A stretch of 40,970 nucleotides of DNA. It comes from an uncultured Clostridia bacterium. Its GTDB lineage: Bacteria > Bacillota > Clostridia > Oscillospirales > Ruminococcaceae. The first letter of the stretch is position 1, and the number at the start of each line of letters is the position of its first letter. The DNA is taken from positions 1 through 40,970 of the forward strand of contig CAMCPM010000016.1 of the NCBI GenBank assembly GCA_945876755.1, given 5' to 3'. Below are positions 1-8,353 of this stretch, piece after piece. A model generated the notes under the pieces. That model searched no databases. It worked only from the letters and a program-made list of their open reading frames with translations, and was not told the DNA's origin. Both the position numbers and the translations under genes were made by a program.

Positions 1-30
1 AGATTTATACAAACTAAATTACGGAATGGG

Positions 31-47
31 TGCAGGCTCAGCCTGCA
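31..47. terminator. Small hairpin, possible terminator
   Basis: TGCAGGC and GCCTGCA form a perfect 7-bp stem around a TCA loop, followed by AAATTCTTGTTT. It could end a plus-strand transcript entering from before the window, but the T-run is weak. The rest of bases 1-140 shows no gene. Confidence 0.35.
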
Positions 48-157
48 AATTCTTGTTTATCTTTGAGATTATAATAATAGCCTGTGAAGAAACCGATTCT
101 TTCCGGATTTTGTATTTTTACAGCTATCCTGCACTTCTTTAACTTAAAACAAAAATA

Positions 158-182
158 CGTCCCGTATATTTCATACGGGACG
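158..182 (-). terminator. Rho-independent terminator of the HtrA gene
   Basis: CGTCCCGTAT and ATACGGGACG form a perfect 10-bp stem with a five-base loop. On the minus strand the stem is followed by TATTTTTGTTTT, a good U-tract, and it lies about 30 bases after the protease stop codon. Confidence 0.85.
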
Positions 183-213
183 CATCTATATAGAAAGGAA
201 GGAGATATAGGAA

Positions 214-1554
214 TTATTCGTTTTCTTCTGCGGATTCGTCAAGTATAATTTCAATGTCGATATTACCGTCGTTTCTTGCAAGCGTTACTGTCATTGTCTC
301 ACCGGGCTTATGCTTGTTCTTAGCGGCAACAAGTCCGTTCATGCCGCTGATTTCCTTGCCGTCGGCAGCTATGATAACGTCGCCTTCTTCGATTCCTGCG
401 GCTTCGGCGCAGGAGTCAGCCTCAACAGATACAACAAGTACGCCGGAGTTGACCGGAAGGTTATAATAGCGCTTTACAGCTGTGGTAATATCTGTACCTG
501 TTATGCCGATTTTAGGTGTTGAAACATATCCTTTGTTCATAAGGTCGTCAAGGATCGGCATTGCATCGGTTATAGGAATTGCAAAGCCTATGCCTTCGAC
601 TTGAGTACCTGCAATTTTTGAAGAGGTAATGCCTATTACTTCGCCTCTCTTGTTAAGAAGCGGTCCGCCGGAGTTGCCGGGGTTGATGGAAGCGTCAGTC
701 TGGATAAGAGTCATAGTAGCTGTTCCGCCGTTGGAAAGCTCTGTTGAAAGCTCTTTTTCAAGACCGGATACGATGCCTTCAGATGCGGAAAGACCAAGAC
801 CGAGAGGATATCCCAGCGTTACTGCTGTTTCACCGAGTTTAAGGTCGTCGCTGCTTCCGAGTACGGCAGGAATAAGACCGTCAACGTCGATTTTCAGCAA
901 AGCGAGGTCGGTATTTTCATCGCTGCCGATAATTTCAGCCTTGTGTTCCGAACCGTCAGACATTGTAACGGTTACTTCATCGGCTTCGGCAGTCCTTGTG
1001 ACAGATTCGTATCCGCCGCCGAAAAAGCTGAACGGATTGTTGTTTCCGCTGTTTTGATACGTCTGATATGTGGTTTTGATAACATGGCAGTTTGTAATGA
1101 TATATCCGTCTGCCGAAAGAACAATACCTGTTCCCGTACCGCTGCCCTGTGCCTCGTTAAACCTTGAAGTAATCAGCACGACCGACGGAGTAGCTCTCTG
1201 AATGATCTCTTCTGTGGTGAGCGAGTCGGCGTTTGCCGAGTCAATGTTAAGAAGATTTCCGAGAGAAGTGTCATCCTTGCCGTTTGAATTCTGAGGTGAA
1301 GCAGTTACAGTCTGAATTGCTTCAGATCTATTTTCGCCGTTTTCTTCTGCTGTGACGGAAGTATCATTTTGTTCAGCGGTGATCGAGTTTGCAAGGTAAG
1401 CTCCTCCGAAACCGGAAGCGCCGCCTACGAGTACGACTGCAAGAATAAATGCAGCGATCTTGCCTGCCTTTCTGCCGCCGTTCTTTGGAGGTTCAGGCTC
1501 AACAGGAGAATAGTTTGCAGTATAAGTATAGTTATTATTGTTATCTTCGTACAT
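214..1554 (-). CDS. HtrA/DegP-like membrane-anchored serine protease with PDZ domain
   Basis: This 446-residue protein is a trypsin-like protease expected to degrade or sense misfolded proteins outside the membrane. An Asn/Pro-rich cytoplasmic N-terminus is followed by one membrane segment (about 32-55) and a low-complexity linker to about 110. The protease domain (about 113-335) shows the triad His157 (TNCHV), Asp216 (NTDLALL) and Ser295 (GNSGGP). One PDZ domain follows (about 345-435). The usual motif is TNNHV, so Cys156 is a small variation. The ATG is preceded by GAAAGGCGG at acceptable spacing. It is monocistronic, with its own promoter and terminator. Assignment to the HtrA family is secure; which paralogue (HtrA, HtrB or YyxA-like) is not decided. 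Confidence 0.93.
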   Translation of the reverse strand: MYEDNNNNYTYTANYSPVEPEPPKNGGRKAGKIAAFILAVVLVGGASGFGGAYLANSITAEQNDTSVTAEENGENRSEAIQTVTASPQNSNGKDDTSLGNLLNIDSANADSLTTEEIIQRATPSVVLITSRFNEAQGSGTGTGIVLSADGYIITNCHVIKTTYQTYQNSGNNNPFSFFGGGYESVTRTAEADEVTVTMSDGSEHKAEIIGSDENTDLALLKIDVDGLIPAVLGSSDDLKLGETAVTLGYPLGLGLSASEGIVSGLEKELSTELSNGGTATMTLIQTDASINPGNSGGPLLNKRGEVIGITSSKIAGTQVEGIGFAIPITDAMPILDDLMNKGYVSTPKIGITGTDITTAVKRYYNLPVNSGVLVVSVEADSCAEAAGIEEGDVIIAADGKEISGMNGLVAAKNKHKPGETMTVTLARNDGNIDIEIILDESAEENE

Positions 1555-1617
1555 AAAAGTTACCGCCTTTCAATCATATATCAAGCAGCCTTATGACTGC
1601 TGTTCTTTTTGATTACG

Positions 1618-1645
1618 GTTATATTCTAACGCCCTAATGTGTAAA
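1618..1645 (-). promoter_or_regulatory. Promoter of the HtrA gene
   Basis: On the minus strand TTTACA is followed after 16 bases by TATAAC, about 65 bases before the ATG. The leader contains a small AGCAG/CTGCT hairpin. I saw no recognisable two-component operator. Confidence 0.5.
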
Positions 1646-1708
1646 TTATGTGAAATGACAACGAAAGATACTTAAAAGACGTATAGATTTTAAAAGAAAA
1701 GGCGGTGA

Positions 1709-2791
1709 TCAATCAAAAATACTGCTGTCAATTTGCCAGCCTGTGATTTCCGAGACTTTTCCGGCGAGCTTCATCGCAGCTTTATTGTGCGTAACGGCGT
1801 TGGGATGCTTTTCACAGCCGATGCCGTCCTCTTCACGCTGTACGTCAAATTCGAGAGCGCAAATTTTTTCATCATTCATATCCCTGACCGCCTCTTCAAT
1901 AACGGGATAAAGCTCATTACCCATCATTCCGAGAGTACATATAATATGAGCATCGGGATTTTTGCTTCGTATATCCGACAGAAATTTTATATATGCCTGC
2001 TTGAAGTCCTCAAGTCTTTCGGGAATATTTTTTGTGAAGCTTACATCATTTGTGCCGAGATTAATAACAATTACATCGGGGACAAAGCTTTCAAAATCCC
2101 ACAGTACGGGAGAATTGTTTCCAAGTGTATTTTCAATGCCTATATCGGTGTAACCGTACAGCATAGGCATTACCCAGCCGTTGTTGGGAGCAGCAGCGTT
2201 TTCGTCGTCGCACCAGCTTGAATAAACGCCGATACTGCTCCATGAAATAAGATTGTATTCGGCGGAAAAGCAGCGTGCCGTTTTTGAAGCATAATTAATA
2301 TACGGATTTTCTGTTTTCGTGCGGAAATGTTCCTCGGCGGATATGCCTTCGATGCCGAAGCCGCAGGTTATGCTGTCGCCGATAAATTCCATTCTGCGGG
2401 CCATGGGAGAGGTAGGTTCCGGTTCTCCGTCGGCGGAAATGCTTACGATACCGATCTTGTCAAAGGCTGCTTCGGAAAGCTTCATAATGCGTATCTTAAC
2501 TTTTTCCGCAGTATTGCTCTTATATATAGGATAGCTGTTTTTACCGGCCTCAACCGCAAAGCGCAGGCGTGGCTCTGCTTCGTCGTTAATAAAAACTGCG
2601 AGCTGTCCTTGAAAGATCTCTTTCCACGGTTCGTCCAAGACCCAGTCCGTCCATATCTCGGCAGTGACCTCAGTACCCGTGAAAATGAATTCCACAGCAG
2701 AACAGCTCCAGCTCAGATAGCGAATATTATTTCTGAAAATGCTTCGCCCGACGGTGCGGACGTGTTGTTTATCAGCAGTAAAAGTAATCAT
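1709..2791 (-). CDS. Carbohydrate esterase family 2-like SGNH esterase
   Basis: This 360-residue protein resembles CE2 acetyl-xylan/glucomannan esterases: an N-terminal beta-sandwich region (about 1-125) followed by an SGNH hydrolase domain. Block I is GDSITCGFG with nucleophile Ser140, a GTND block lies at 246-249, and the probable catalytic His329 is in CEKHPN near the C-terminus. There is no signal peptide, so it is predicted to act inside the cell on acetylated sugars or oligosaccharides after import; this differs from the secreted cellulosomal CE2 enzymes. It starts 18 bases after the thioesterase gene, so the two are probably cotranscribed. AAGGAA precedes the ATG. The substrate is inferred from the family only. 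Confidence 0.85.
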   Translation of the reverse strand: MITFTADKQHVRTVGRSIFRNNIRYLSWSCSAVEFIFTGTEVTAEIWTDWVLDEPWKEIFQGQLAVFINDEAEPRLRFAVEAGKNSYPIYKSNTAEKVKIRIMKLSEAAFDKIGIVSISADGEPEPTSPMARRMEFIGDSITCGFGIEGISAEEHFRTKTENPYINYASKTARCFSAEYNLISWSSIGVYSSWCDDENAAAPNNGWVMPMLYGYTDIGIENTLGNNSPVLWDFESFVPDVIVINLGTNDVSFTKNIPERLEDFKQAYIKFLSDIRSKNPDAHIICTLGMMGNELYPVIEEAVRDMNDEKICALEFDVQREEDGIGCEKHPNAVTHNKAAMKLAGKVSEITGWQIDSSIFD

Positions 2792-2809
2792 AGCGGCGGT
2801 TCCTTTCTT

Positions 2810-3247
2810 TTATTCAGAGTCAAGGTCAACTCCGATATAATCGCTGAATATCTTGTAAATATCGGGATAATCCTTTTTTGTACGGACAGGCTTCAAATCA
2901 AGGTCTGTAAAGCAGTGACGGGTTTCGCCGGTAGCCATAAGAGTACCGTCAGCCTTGTTTAAGACACGGTAGGTAACCGTAAGCTTAAAGCCGTTGAACT
3001 CCGAAATTTTAGGAATAATAACGACTTTATCGCCGAAACGTGCAGAGCTTTTATAATCGCAGGAAGCGCCGAGTACAATTATCATTACGCCCATTTCTTC
3101 CATTTTATCATAGGAAAAACCGACTTTTTCAAGGAAGTCGACACGCGCGTCCTCAAACCAGCGGATGTAGTTGGAGTGATGAACGATACCCATCTGGTCG
3201 GTTTCGTAGTAGCTTACTCTATGCTCGTAGAGGCTGATTTTTTCCAT
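2810..3247 (-). CDS. Acyl-CoA thioesterase, YbgC/4-hydroxybenzoyl-CoA thioesterase type
   Basis: The 145-residue product is a single hot-dog-fold domain, the usual size for YbgC/FcbC-type thioesterases, which hydrolyse acyl-CoA or acyl-ACP. The characteristic catalytic segment ETDQMGIVHHSNYIRWFEDAR places the active-site Asp at residue 17, next to the HHSNY motif. The start is the ATG at 3247, because AGGAG lies seven bases upstream; the longer open frame has no ribosome site. It is the first gene of a pair with the CE2-like esterase. The substrate is unknown. Confidence 0.88.
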   Translation of the reverse strand: MEKISLYEHRVSYYETDQMGIVHHSNYIRWFEDARVDFLEKVGFSYDKMEEMGVMIIVLGASCDYKSSARFGDKVVIIPKISEFNGFKLTVTYRVLNKADGTLMATGETRHCFTDLDLKPVRTKKDYPDIYKIFSDYIGVDLDSE

Positions 3248-3284
3248 AAAAAGACTCCTGTTTTTAATAATGTTAACATACAAA

Positions 3285-3313
3285 ATTATAACACAGCTTT
3301 GAAATAAAATCAA
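3285..3313 (-). promoter_or_regulatory. Promoter of the thioesterase-esterase pair
   Basis: On the minus strand TTGATT, a 17-base spacer and TATAAT lie about 40 bases before the thioesterase ATG, separating this pair from the LacI regulator upstream. Confidence 0.6.
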
Positions 3314-3341
3314 GCGGAAATGACATGGCAGCTCATACCTG

Positions 3342-4349
3342 TCAATAATTTAATGACCTGACCGATTCTTTGAAAATAAGCTTTCCCTTGACCTGTATCA
3401 TGCCCGTATGTACCGACGGCGTTTTGATTTTAGCTATCAGCGAGTCAACTGCAATAGAAGCCATCTGCGCCGTATTTACTTCAATAGTTGTAATGTTTGG
3501 GGTGCTTATGGTACTGTAAATGGAGTTGTCAAATCCCGTTACGGAAACATCATCCGGGACCTTGTATCCGTTTTCGTTCAGGACAGATATAAGGCGGCAG
3601 GCTGTTTCGTCACAATTGCAGACGAATGCAGTTGGCATTACTACAGGCAGTTCAATGGGAATAAACTTGCCCGTATCGGTATCACGGTCGCTTATAAGAT
3701 AGGAGTCTTTAAGCGGGATATTATGCTCGATAAGTGATTTTGCATATCCGAGATAACGGTCCTGAATACTGCTTGTAGCGTGAATATTTCCTATAAATGC
3801 GATGCTTTTGTGTCCGTTCTTGATGAGATAATTTGTCATTTCATAGCTTGCGTAGAAGCTGTCGCAGATTATGCAGTCTGAGTTGACCTGTTCGTTATAG
3901 AAGTCGAGAAAGACGACCGGAATTTTAGTATCAAGTATAGCTTTTGTGTATTTCTTGGACACCTGACCCAGCATTATGATCCCGTCCACACGCTGCTGAA
4001 AAAGCATTTTGGGTATTACGGCATTGTCTTCGGCTGACTGGGACAAGGTCTGGAAGAAAGCATAATGCTCATTGATCTGAAGCAGCTTTGAAATATGCCT
4101 GAAAAATTTAAAATAGAACGAATCCTCCTGAATGTAGCGTTCTGCAACAATAATACCTATATTATTGCTGCATGAGGTTTTTTTCTTTGCAGCTGTTTCA
4201 TATTTATATCCCATTTCGTCCGCGGTTTTGCGAACTTTTATCCTAAGCTCTTCGCTTACGCCGTTTTTCCCGCTGAGCGCTTTTGAGACGGCGACAACGC
4301 TTATGCCAAGCTTATCGGCAATATCCTTCATTTTTACTTCTTTCGGCAT
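3342..4349 (-). CDS. LacI-family transcriptional regulator, divergent from sugar ABC importer
   Basis: This 335-residue regulator has an N-terminal LacI helix-turn-helix (VKMKDIADKLGISVVAVSKALSG, hinge to about residue 55) and a periplasmic-binding-protein-like sugar-sensing domain (about 60-330). Recognisable landmarks are IGIIVAE near the start of the ligand domain and VSVTGFDNS, typical of GalR/LacI members. It is transcribed away from the ABC importer across a 517-base intergenic region, a common arrangement for a local repressor. AAAGGA precedes the ATG. The effector is likely a sugar taken up by the importer, but nothing identifies it. Confidence 0.92.
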   Translation of the reverse strand: MPKEVKMKDIADKLGISVVAVSKALSGKNGVSEELRIKVRKTADEMGYKYETAAKKKTSCSNNIGIIVAERYIQEDSFYFKFFRHISKLLQINEHYAFFQTLSQSAEDNAVIPKMLFQQRVDGIIMLGQVSKKYTKAILDTKIPVVFLDFYNEQVNSDCIICDSFYASYEMTNYLIKNGHKSIAFIGNIHATSSIQDRYLGYAKSLIEHNIPLKDSYLISDRDTDTGKFIPIELPVVMPTAFVCNCDETACRLISVLNENGYKVPDDVSVTGFDNSIYSTISTPNITTIEVNTAQMASIAVDSLIAKIKTPSVHTGMIQVKGKLIFKESVRSLNY

Positions 4350-4397
4350 AGATGAGATCCTTTCAAATATTTGATAAATTGTTAAACTGTTATATTA

Positions 4398-4426
4398 ATA
4401 GTACCACAATTTTAACTTAAAGACAA
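4398..4426 (-). promoter_or_regulatory. Promoter of the LacI regulator gene
   Basis: On the minus strand TTGTCT, 17 bases and TACTAT precede the regulator ATG by about 50 bases. The inverted repeat at 4412-4437 surrounds the -35 element. Confidence 0.5.
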
Positions 4427-4437
4427 GAGTAAGTTAA
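4412..4437. promoter_or_regulatory. Candidate operator, TTAACTTA/TAAGTTAA inverted repeat
   Basis: TTAACTTA (4412-4419) and TAAGTTAA (4430-4437) are perfect inverted arms ten bases apart. One arm lies between the lacI -10 and -35 elements and the other just upstream of the -35. The arm TAAGTTAA recurs at 4503-4510. Autoregulation by the adjacent LacI protein is inferred; the spacing is unlike the compact operators usual for this family. Confidence 0.35.
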
Positions 4438-4778
4438 TCATTTTATTTACATTTTTTTAATCGCATAAATTTATATTTTTAATTAAATTTAATCTTGTTT
4501 TTTAAGTTAATTTAATTAATAATTTTAAATATTTTGTGAACGAAAACGATTTACATATTTTTTATTTGATAAAATAAAGCTTAATAAACAGGTTATTAAC
4601 CCAATCAATTAATTTTTTTATAGGCAATAGTACATAAAATATTCCCATTTTTATAAGCATAGTTGTTACAATTTAACAAAAAATTACTGAGCTAAATTTA
4701 ATCAGTAAAACAATATGTGCAAAATCTTAAAGGTTAATCAAGGTTTATTGTGCAGAATGCTACTTATTTGATTTGCGA

Positions 4779-4806
4779 TTGACAAAAATGGCAACAGAGA
4801 TATAAT
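4779..4806 (+). promoter_or_regulatory. Promoter of the first sugar ABC importer
   Basis: TTGACA (4779-4784), a 16-base spacer and TATAAT (4801-4806) lie about 60 bases before the binding-protein ATG. Both hexamers match the consensus perfectly. Confidence 0.75.
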
Positions 4807-4866
4807 AAAACCGTAACATTTGAGCAAACAAAAAAATCAAACTATAATGTTTCAGGAGGTTATTTT

Positions 4867-6267
4867 ATGCAAATTAAAAAAACTTTAGCTGCAATGACAG
4901 CGGTTCTTATGGCAGGCTCGGTATTCACAGCTTGTTCATCGGGAAATGAAGGTACAGACGGTACAACAGCTGCCGAGGGCGGCGCAACAGCAGCCGCAGG
5001 TGAAAGTGCTGCCGATAACGGTGCTGCTGAAAACAGCGGAGCAATTTCAGGTACTATTAAGGTTCTTCACCACCGTACCGACCGTGACCAGGACGGCACA
5101 ATGGCAAAGCTTACCGAAGGTTTTAACGCACTTTATCCCGATGTTAAGGTTGAATATCAGTCCTTTACAAACTACACTGACGACATTGCAACACTGATGC
5201 AGTCGGACAATTACGGCGATGTTCTTATGACTCCTCAGGCTCTGAAGCAGGCTGATTTCCCCAACTTCTTCGAGTCCTTCGGTACTTATGACGAGCTTTC
5301 ACAGAAGTATTACTGGCTGGAAAACTACAGCGTTGACGGACAGGTTTATGCGCTTCCTACAGGCGGTACAGCTTCCGGTATCCTTTACAACAAGAAGGTT
5401 TGGGCTGACGCAGGCATTACAGAACTCCCCAAGACAACAGACGAGTTCATCGAGTGCCTCAAGAAAATCGAAGCAAATACAGACGCTATTCCTTATTATA
5501 CAAACTATGCGGCAGGCTGGACGATCTGCCAGTGGCAGTCTCTCGTAGTAGGCGCATCAGGCGACCCGGACTACAACACAAAGCTTCTTACAGACAAGCT
5601 TGACCTCTTCTCGGCAGGCAGTCCTTATGATGCTGTATACGGCACACTCTTCAAGATCTACGCTGACCCCACTCTCCATGAGGAAGACCCCTCAACAACA
5701 GACTGGGAAGGCTGTAAGCCTGCATTTGCTCAGGGCAAGATCGGTACAATGGTTCTCGGTTCATGGGCTATAAGCCAGTTCCAGGAGGCCGCTGTAAACG
5801 CAGGCTGCGATGTTGCTGATATCGGCTATATGCCTTTCCCCAACAGCATTGACGGAAAAATTTACTCCGTATCCAGCAACGACTACATGATGAGCGTAAA
5901 CAAGAATTCTTCCAATCTTGACGCTGCAAAGGCATATGCTGTATGGTTCTGCACAGACTCCGGCTTTGCACAGAACGAGGGCGAAATCTCCGGTTTGAAG
6001 GGCGCTCCCATGCCTGAAACACTTTCTTCCTTCGATGAGCTTGGCGTTGAACTTTTTGTTGAAAATCCTACTCCTGAGGAACTTATCGGCAAGTATGACG
6101 AGATCGCAAAGGCTTCTGAGGTTGATCCTTGGGGTGACGCTTCCACAAACTTCAAGTTCAGAATGGCTGAAGCTGCATTCAAGGGTGAGGGCGAGGACTC
6201 TTACAAGGCTATCTGTGACGATGTAAACAAGTCATGGGCAGAATCAAGAGATTCTATCCTCGGTTAA
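4867..6267 (+). CDS. Sugar ABC transporter substrate-binding lipoprotein
   Basis: This 466-residue protein is a family-1 (MalE/UgpB-like) extracellular solute-binding protein. It has a lipoprotein signal with Lys3-5, a hydrophobic stretch and the lipid-modified Cys23 (VFTAC), followed by a Gly/Ala/Glu-rich linker to about residue 58. The mature binding fold begins at GTIKVLHHRTDRD and contains the typical ASGILYNKKVW and GKIGTMVLGSWAI segments. AGGAGG sits six bases before the ATG. It captures an oligosaccharide and delivers it to the permeases encoded downstream. The sugar is not known; the neighbouring LacI genes suggest an inducible substrate. Confidence 0.93.
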   Translation: MQIKKTLAAMTAVLMAGSVFTACSSGNEGTDGTTAAEGGATAAAGESAADNGAAENSGAISGTIKVLHHRTDRDQDGTMAKLTEGFNALYPDVKVEYQSFTNYTDDIATLMQSDNYGDVLMTPQALKQADFPNFFESFGTYDELSQKYYWLENYSVDGQVYALPTGGTASGILYNKKVWADAGITELPKTTDEFIECLKKIEANTDAIPYYTNYAAGWTICQWQSLVVGASGDPDYNTKLLTDKLDLFSAGSPYDAVYGTLFKIYADPTLHEEDPSTTDWEGCKPAFAQGKIGTMVLGSWAISQFQEAAVNAGCDVADIGYMPFPNSIDGKIYSVSSNDYMMSVNKNSSNLDAAKAYAVWFCTDSGFAQNEGEISGLKGAPMPETLSSFDELGVELFVENPTPEELIGKYDEIAKASEVDPWGDASTNFKFRMAEAAFKGEGEDSYKAICDDVNKSWAESRDSILG

Positions 6268-6321
6268 TTCGTAATATTCTTCAAGCGAACAATTCCTATT
6301 CATCTTCTCCTTAAATTCCTA

Positions 6322-6367
6322 AATTTCCAATCCCGGGAACAAAACAGTTCCCGGGTATTCGGAAATT
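6322..6367 (+). other. Intercistronic stem-loop after the binding-protein gene
   Basis: CCCGGGAAC (6332-6340) and GTTCCCGGG (6347-6355) form a perfect 9-bp stem with a six-base loop. Outer arms AATTTCC and GGAAATT (6322-6328, 6361-6367) extend it. There is no U-tract, so mRNA stabilisation or partial attenuation fits better than full termination. Confidence 0.6.
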
Positions 6368-6390
6368 AAAATGCGGCGCAGATTTTTGTT

Positions 6391-6447
6391 CTGCAAAAAA
6401 GCAAAAACAATAATGGGCTGTAACAGCTTGCTTTTGCTGTTTTGCAG
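6391..6447 (+). other. Second intercistronic stem-loop before the permease gene
   Basis: Arms 6391-6409 (CTGCAAAAAAGC...) and 6429-6447 (...GCTGTTTTGCAG) pair over 19 positions with two mismatches; the loop holds a small CTG/CAG hairpin. It ends about 20 bases before the permease ribosome binding site. Confidence 0.5.
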
Positions 6448-6479
6448 ACCGATAATCCTGATATGTGGAGGCAAGGCTT

Positions 6480-7415
6480 ATGGCAAAAAACAAAATTGCG
6501 TTAAGCAATCCGTTAGGTCATACCGGCAAAAAACTTGGCGGACAGTATATGAACAAGATGATAACGGTAATACTGTTTCTTCTTATCCCGACATTGCTTT
6601 TATTTATTTTTACATATATCCCTGCATTTAATATGTTCAAATACAGCTTTGAAGAGCGCGACCAGTTCGGTGCAACGGTAAAGTTTATCGGATTTGAAAA
6701 TTACAAAACGATCTTTACCACACCCGAATATTTCTCAACATTTAAGAACAGCCTTTATTATCTTGTAGGTTCGTTCATTCAGCTTGCGCTTGCACTTTTC
6801 CTTGCTACTATACTCTGCTCTAAAATAAGAGCAAGCAACTTCTTCAAGGGCGTACTTTTCTTCCCGTACATGATAAATACCGTTGCCGTAGCAGTAATCT
6901 TCCGCCGCTTTTTCCAGAGAGGCGACGGCATTACCAATACCGACGGTACTCTCAACTCTATCATTACTCTTTTCGGCGGCGACCCTGTAAAATTTCTTTC
7001 TACCGAGGGTCTGGTAAACGTCTGCCTTGTATTTGTATCAATATGGCGTTATATCGGATTTGACCTTGTAATGTTCATAGGTGCGATACAGTCTGTTTCC
7101 CCCGACATTTATGAGGCTGCCGAGCTTGACGGTGCAAACCGCTGGCAGGTTTTCAAATACATAATCGCTCCCGGCATACGTCCAATTATTCTTCTTCAGA
7201 TGATACTTGCGGTAAAGGGCGCCATCAGCGTTTACGAGATACCGTATATTATCACAGGCGGAAAGTTTGGTTCAAGCACATTTGTTATCCAGACGACAGA
7301 AACGGCATTCAAGTTCCAGAAGGTCGGTCTTGCCTCGGCAATGGCAGTTGTGCTGACTATCATAATTATCATTGTAACGATAATTCAGAAGCTTGCGTTT
7401 AAGGAGGAAAAGTGA
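6480..7415 (+). CDS. Sugar ABC transporter permease, MalF-type
   Basis: This 311-residue inner-membrane protein belongs to the MalF/UgpA permease family. It has a short cytoplasmic N-terminus, about six membrane helices beginning near residue 25, and the cytoplasmic EAA loop (EAAELDGANRWQVFKYIIAPGIRP) that docks the ATPase. The start is the ATG at 6480: GGAGG at 6467-6471 lies eight bases upstream and would overlap the alternative GTG at 6465. It follows the binding-protein gene after a 212-base structured gap and is one base from the next permease gene. No ATPase is encoded nearby, so a shared MsmK/UgpC-like ATPase elsewhere is presumed. Confidence 0.92.
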   Translation: MAKNKIALSNPLGHTGKKLGGQYMNKMITVILFLLIPTLLLFIFTYIPAFNMFKYSFEERDQFGATVKFIGFENYKTIFTTPEYFSTFKNSLYYLVGSFIQLALALFLATILCSKIRASNFFKGVLFFPYMINTVAVAVIFRRFFQRGDGITNTDGTLNSIITLFGGDPVKFLSTEGLVNVCLVFVSIWRYIGFDLVMFIGAIQSVSPDIYEAAELDGANRWQVFKYIIAPGIRPIILLQMILAVKGAISVYEIPYIITGGKFGSSTFVIQTTETAFKFQKVGLASAMAVVLTIIIIIVTIIQKLAFKEEK

Positions 7416-7416
7416 T

Positions 7417-8295
7417 ATGTCAAAGGCATATGCTATGGATTCTTACTCAGATTACAACGATAAAGAAAGCAAAATCGTTTCGGGTATATTTACTTTTCTG
7501 AAATATGCGGTGCTGGTAATTGCCTGTCTGATAGTAATTGTTCCGCTTGTAGTAGTATTCCTCGGCTCGTTAAAAAGCAATACCGAATTCCTTTCATCAA
7601 ATGTATTTGCGCTGCCTACAAAAATTGAATGGAGCAACTACAAAACCGCATTTATCGACGGTCAAGTCCTCGAAGGATTTAAGAATACAGCTATAATCCT
7701 TGTGTTCTCGTGTATCGGAACGGTCATTACAGGTTCAATGACTGCATATGTGCTCCAGCGTTTTAAAACTACTCTGGGAACAGTCATCAAGGCGGCGTTT
7801 CTGCTGGCAACACTTCTTCCCGGAATTTCAATGCAGGTAACGGTTTACCGTATTGTAAACGCATTTCATCTTGTAGGTTCAATGGCGGCGCCGATAATTC
7901 TTTATGTCGGTACGGATATTATTTCAATTTATATTTTCATTCAGTTCCTTAATAATATTTCATACTCTCTTGATGAAAGCGCAATTATGGACGGTGCAAA
8001 TTATTTCACGGTATATTTCAGAATAATCTTCCCGCTGCTAAAGCCTGCTATTGCAACTGTCCTGATAATAAAAATAATCAGCATTTACAATGATTTCTAT
8101 ACTCCTCAGCTTTACATGGGAAAAAGCAAGCCTGTTGTTTCCACAGCTCTTTACAACTTTATCGGTCCATACGGAGCAAAGTGGGAAATCATTTTTGCAG
8201 GTATCGTGATTTGTATTATCCCGACTCTTATTATATTCCTTGTTTTGCAGAAGTATATTTACAGCGGTCTGGTAAACGGTTCTGTCAAGGAATGA
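7417..8295 (+). CDS. Sugar ABC transporter permease, MalG-type
   Basis: This 292-residue permease pairs with the preceding MalF-type protein to form the membrane channel. It has six predicted membrane helices, the first at about residues 25-50, and the EAA-like loop ESAIMDGANYFTVYFRIIFPLLKP. It ends with GLVNGSVKE, a typical MalG/YcjP C-terminus. The ATG at 7417 follows AGGAGG (7402-7407) with nine bases between, and begins one base after the upstream stop codon, indicating translational coupling. Confidence 0.93.
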   Translation: MSKAYAMDSYSDYNDKESKIVSGIFTFLKYAVLVIACLIVIVPLVVVFLGSLKSNTEFLSSNVFALPTKIEWSNYKTAFIDGQVLEGFKNTAIILVFSCIGTVITGSMTAYVLQRFKTTLGTVIKAAFLLATLLPGISMQVTVYRIVNAFHLVGSMAAPIILYVGTDIISIYIFIQFLNNISYSLDESAIMDGANYFTVYFRIIFPLLKPAIATVLIIKIISIYNDFYTPQLYMGKSKPVVSTALYNFIGPYGAKWEIIFAGIVICIIPTLIIFLVLQKYIYSGLVNGSVKE

Positions 8296-8353
8296 TGCTA
8301 TATATTAAATATACGAAAGGAGTGCATATTCTCAATCGGGAATATGGTTGGTT

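Larger units (their letters stand above)
4350..4866. other. Long AT-rich intergenic control region
   Basis: This 517-base region between the divergent LacI and importer genes has no credible gene. It holds the lacI promoter, a TTAACTTA/TAAGTTAA inverted repeat with a third copy of TAAGTTAA at 4503-4510, a partial CcpA-like cre sequence (GAAAACGATTTAC near 4542-4556) and the importer promoter at 4779-4806. The AT content is far above that of the flanking genes. Confidence 0.8.

Noticed and set aside
4540-4556. CcpA cre site
   Set aside because: Only the left half and centre fit; the right half is mismatched, so it is noted only as cre-like in the intergenic description.
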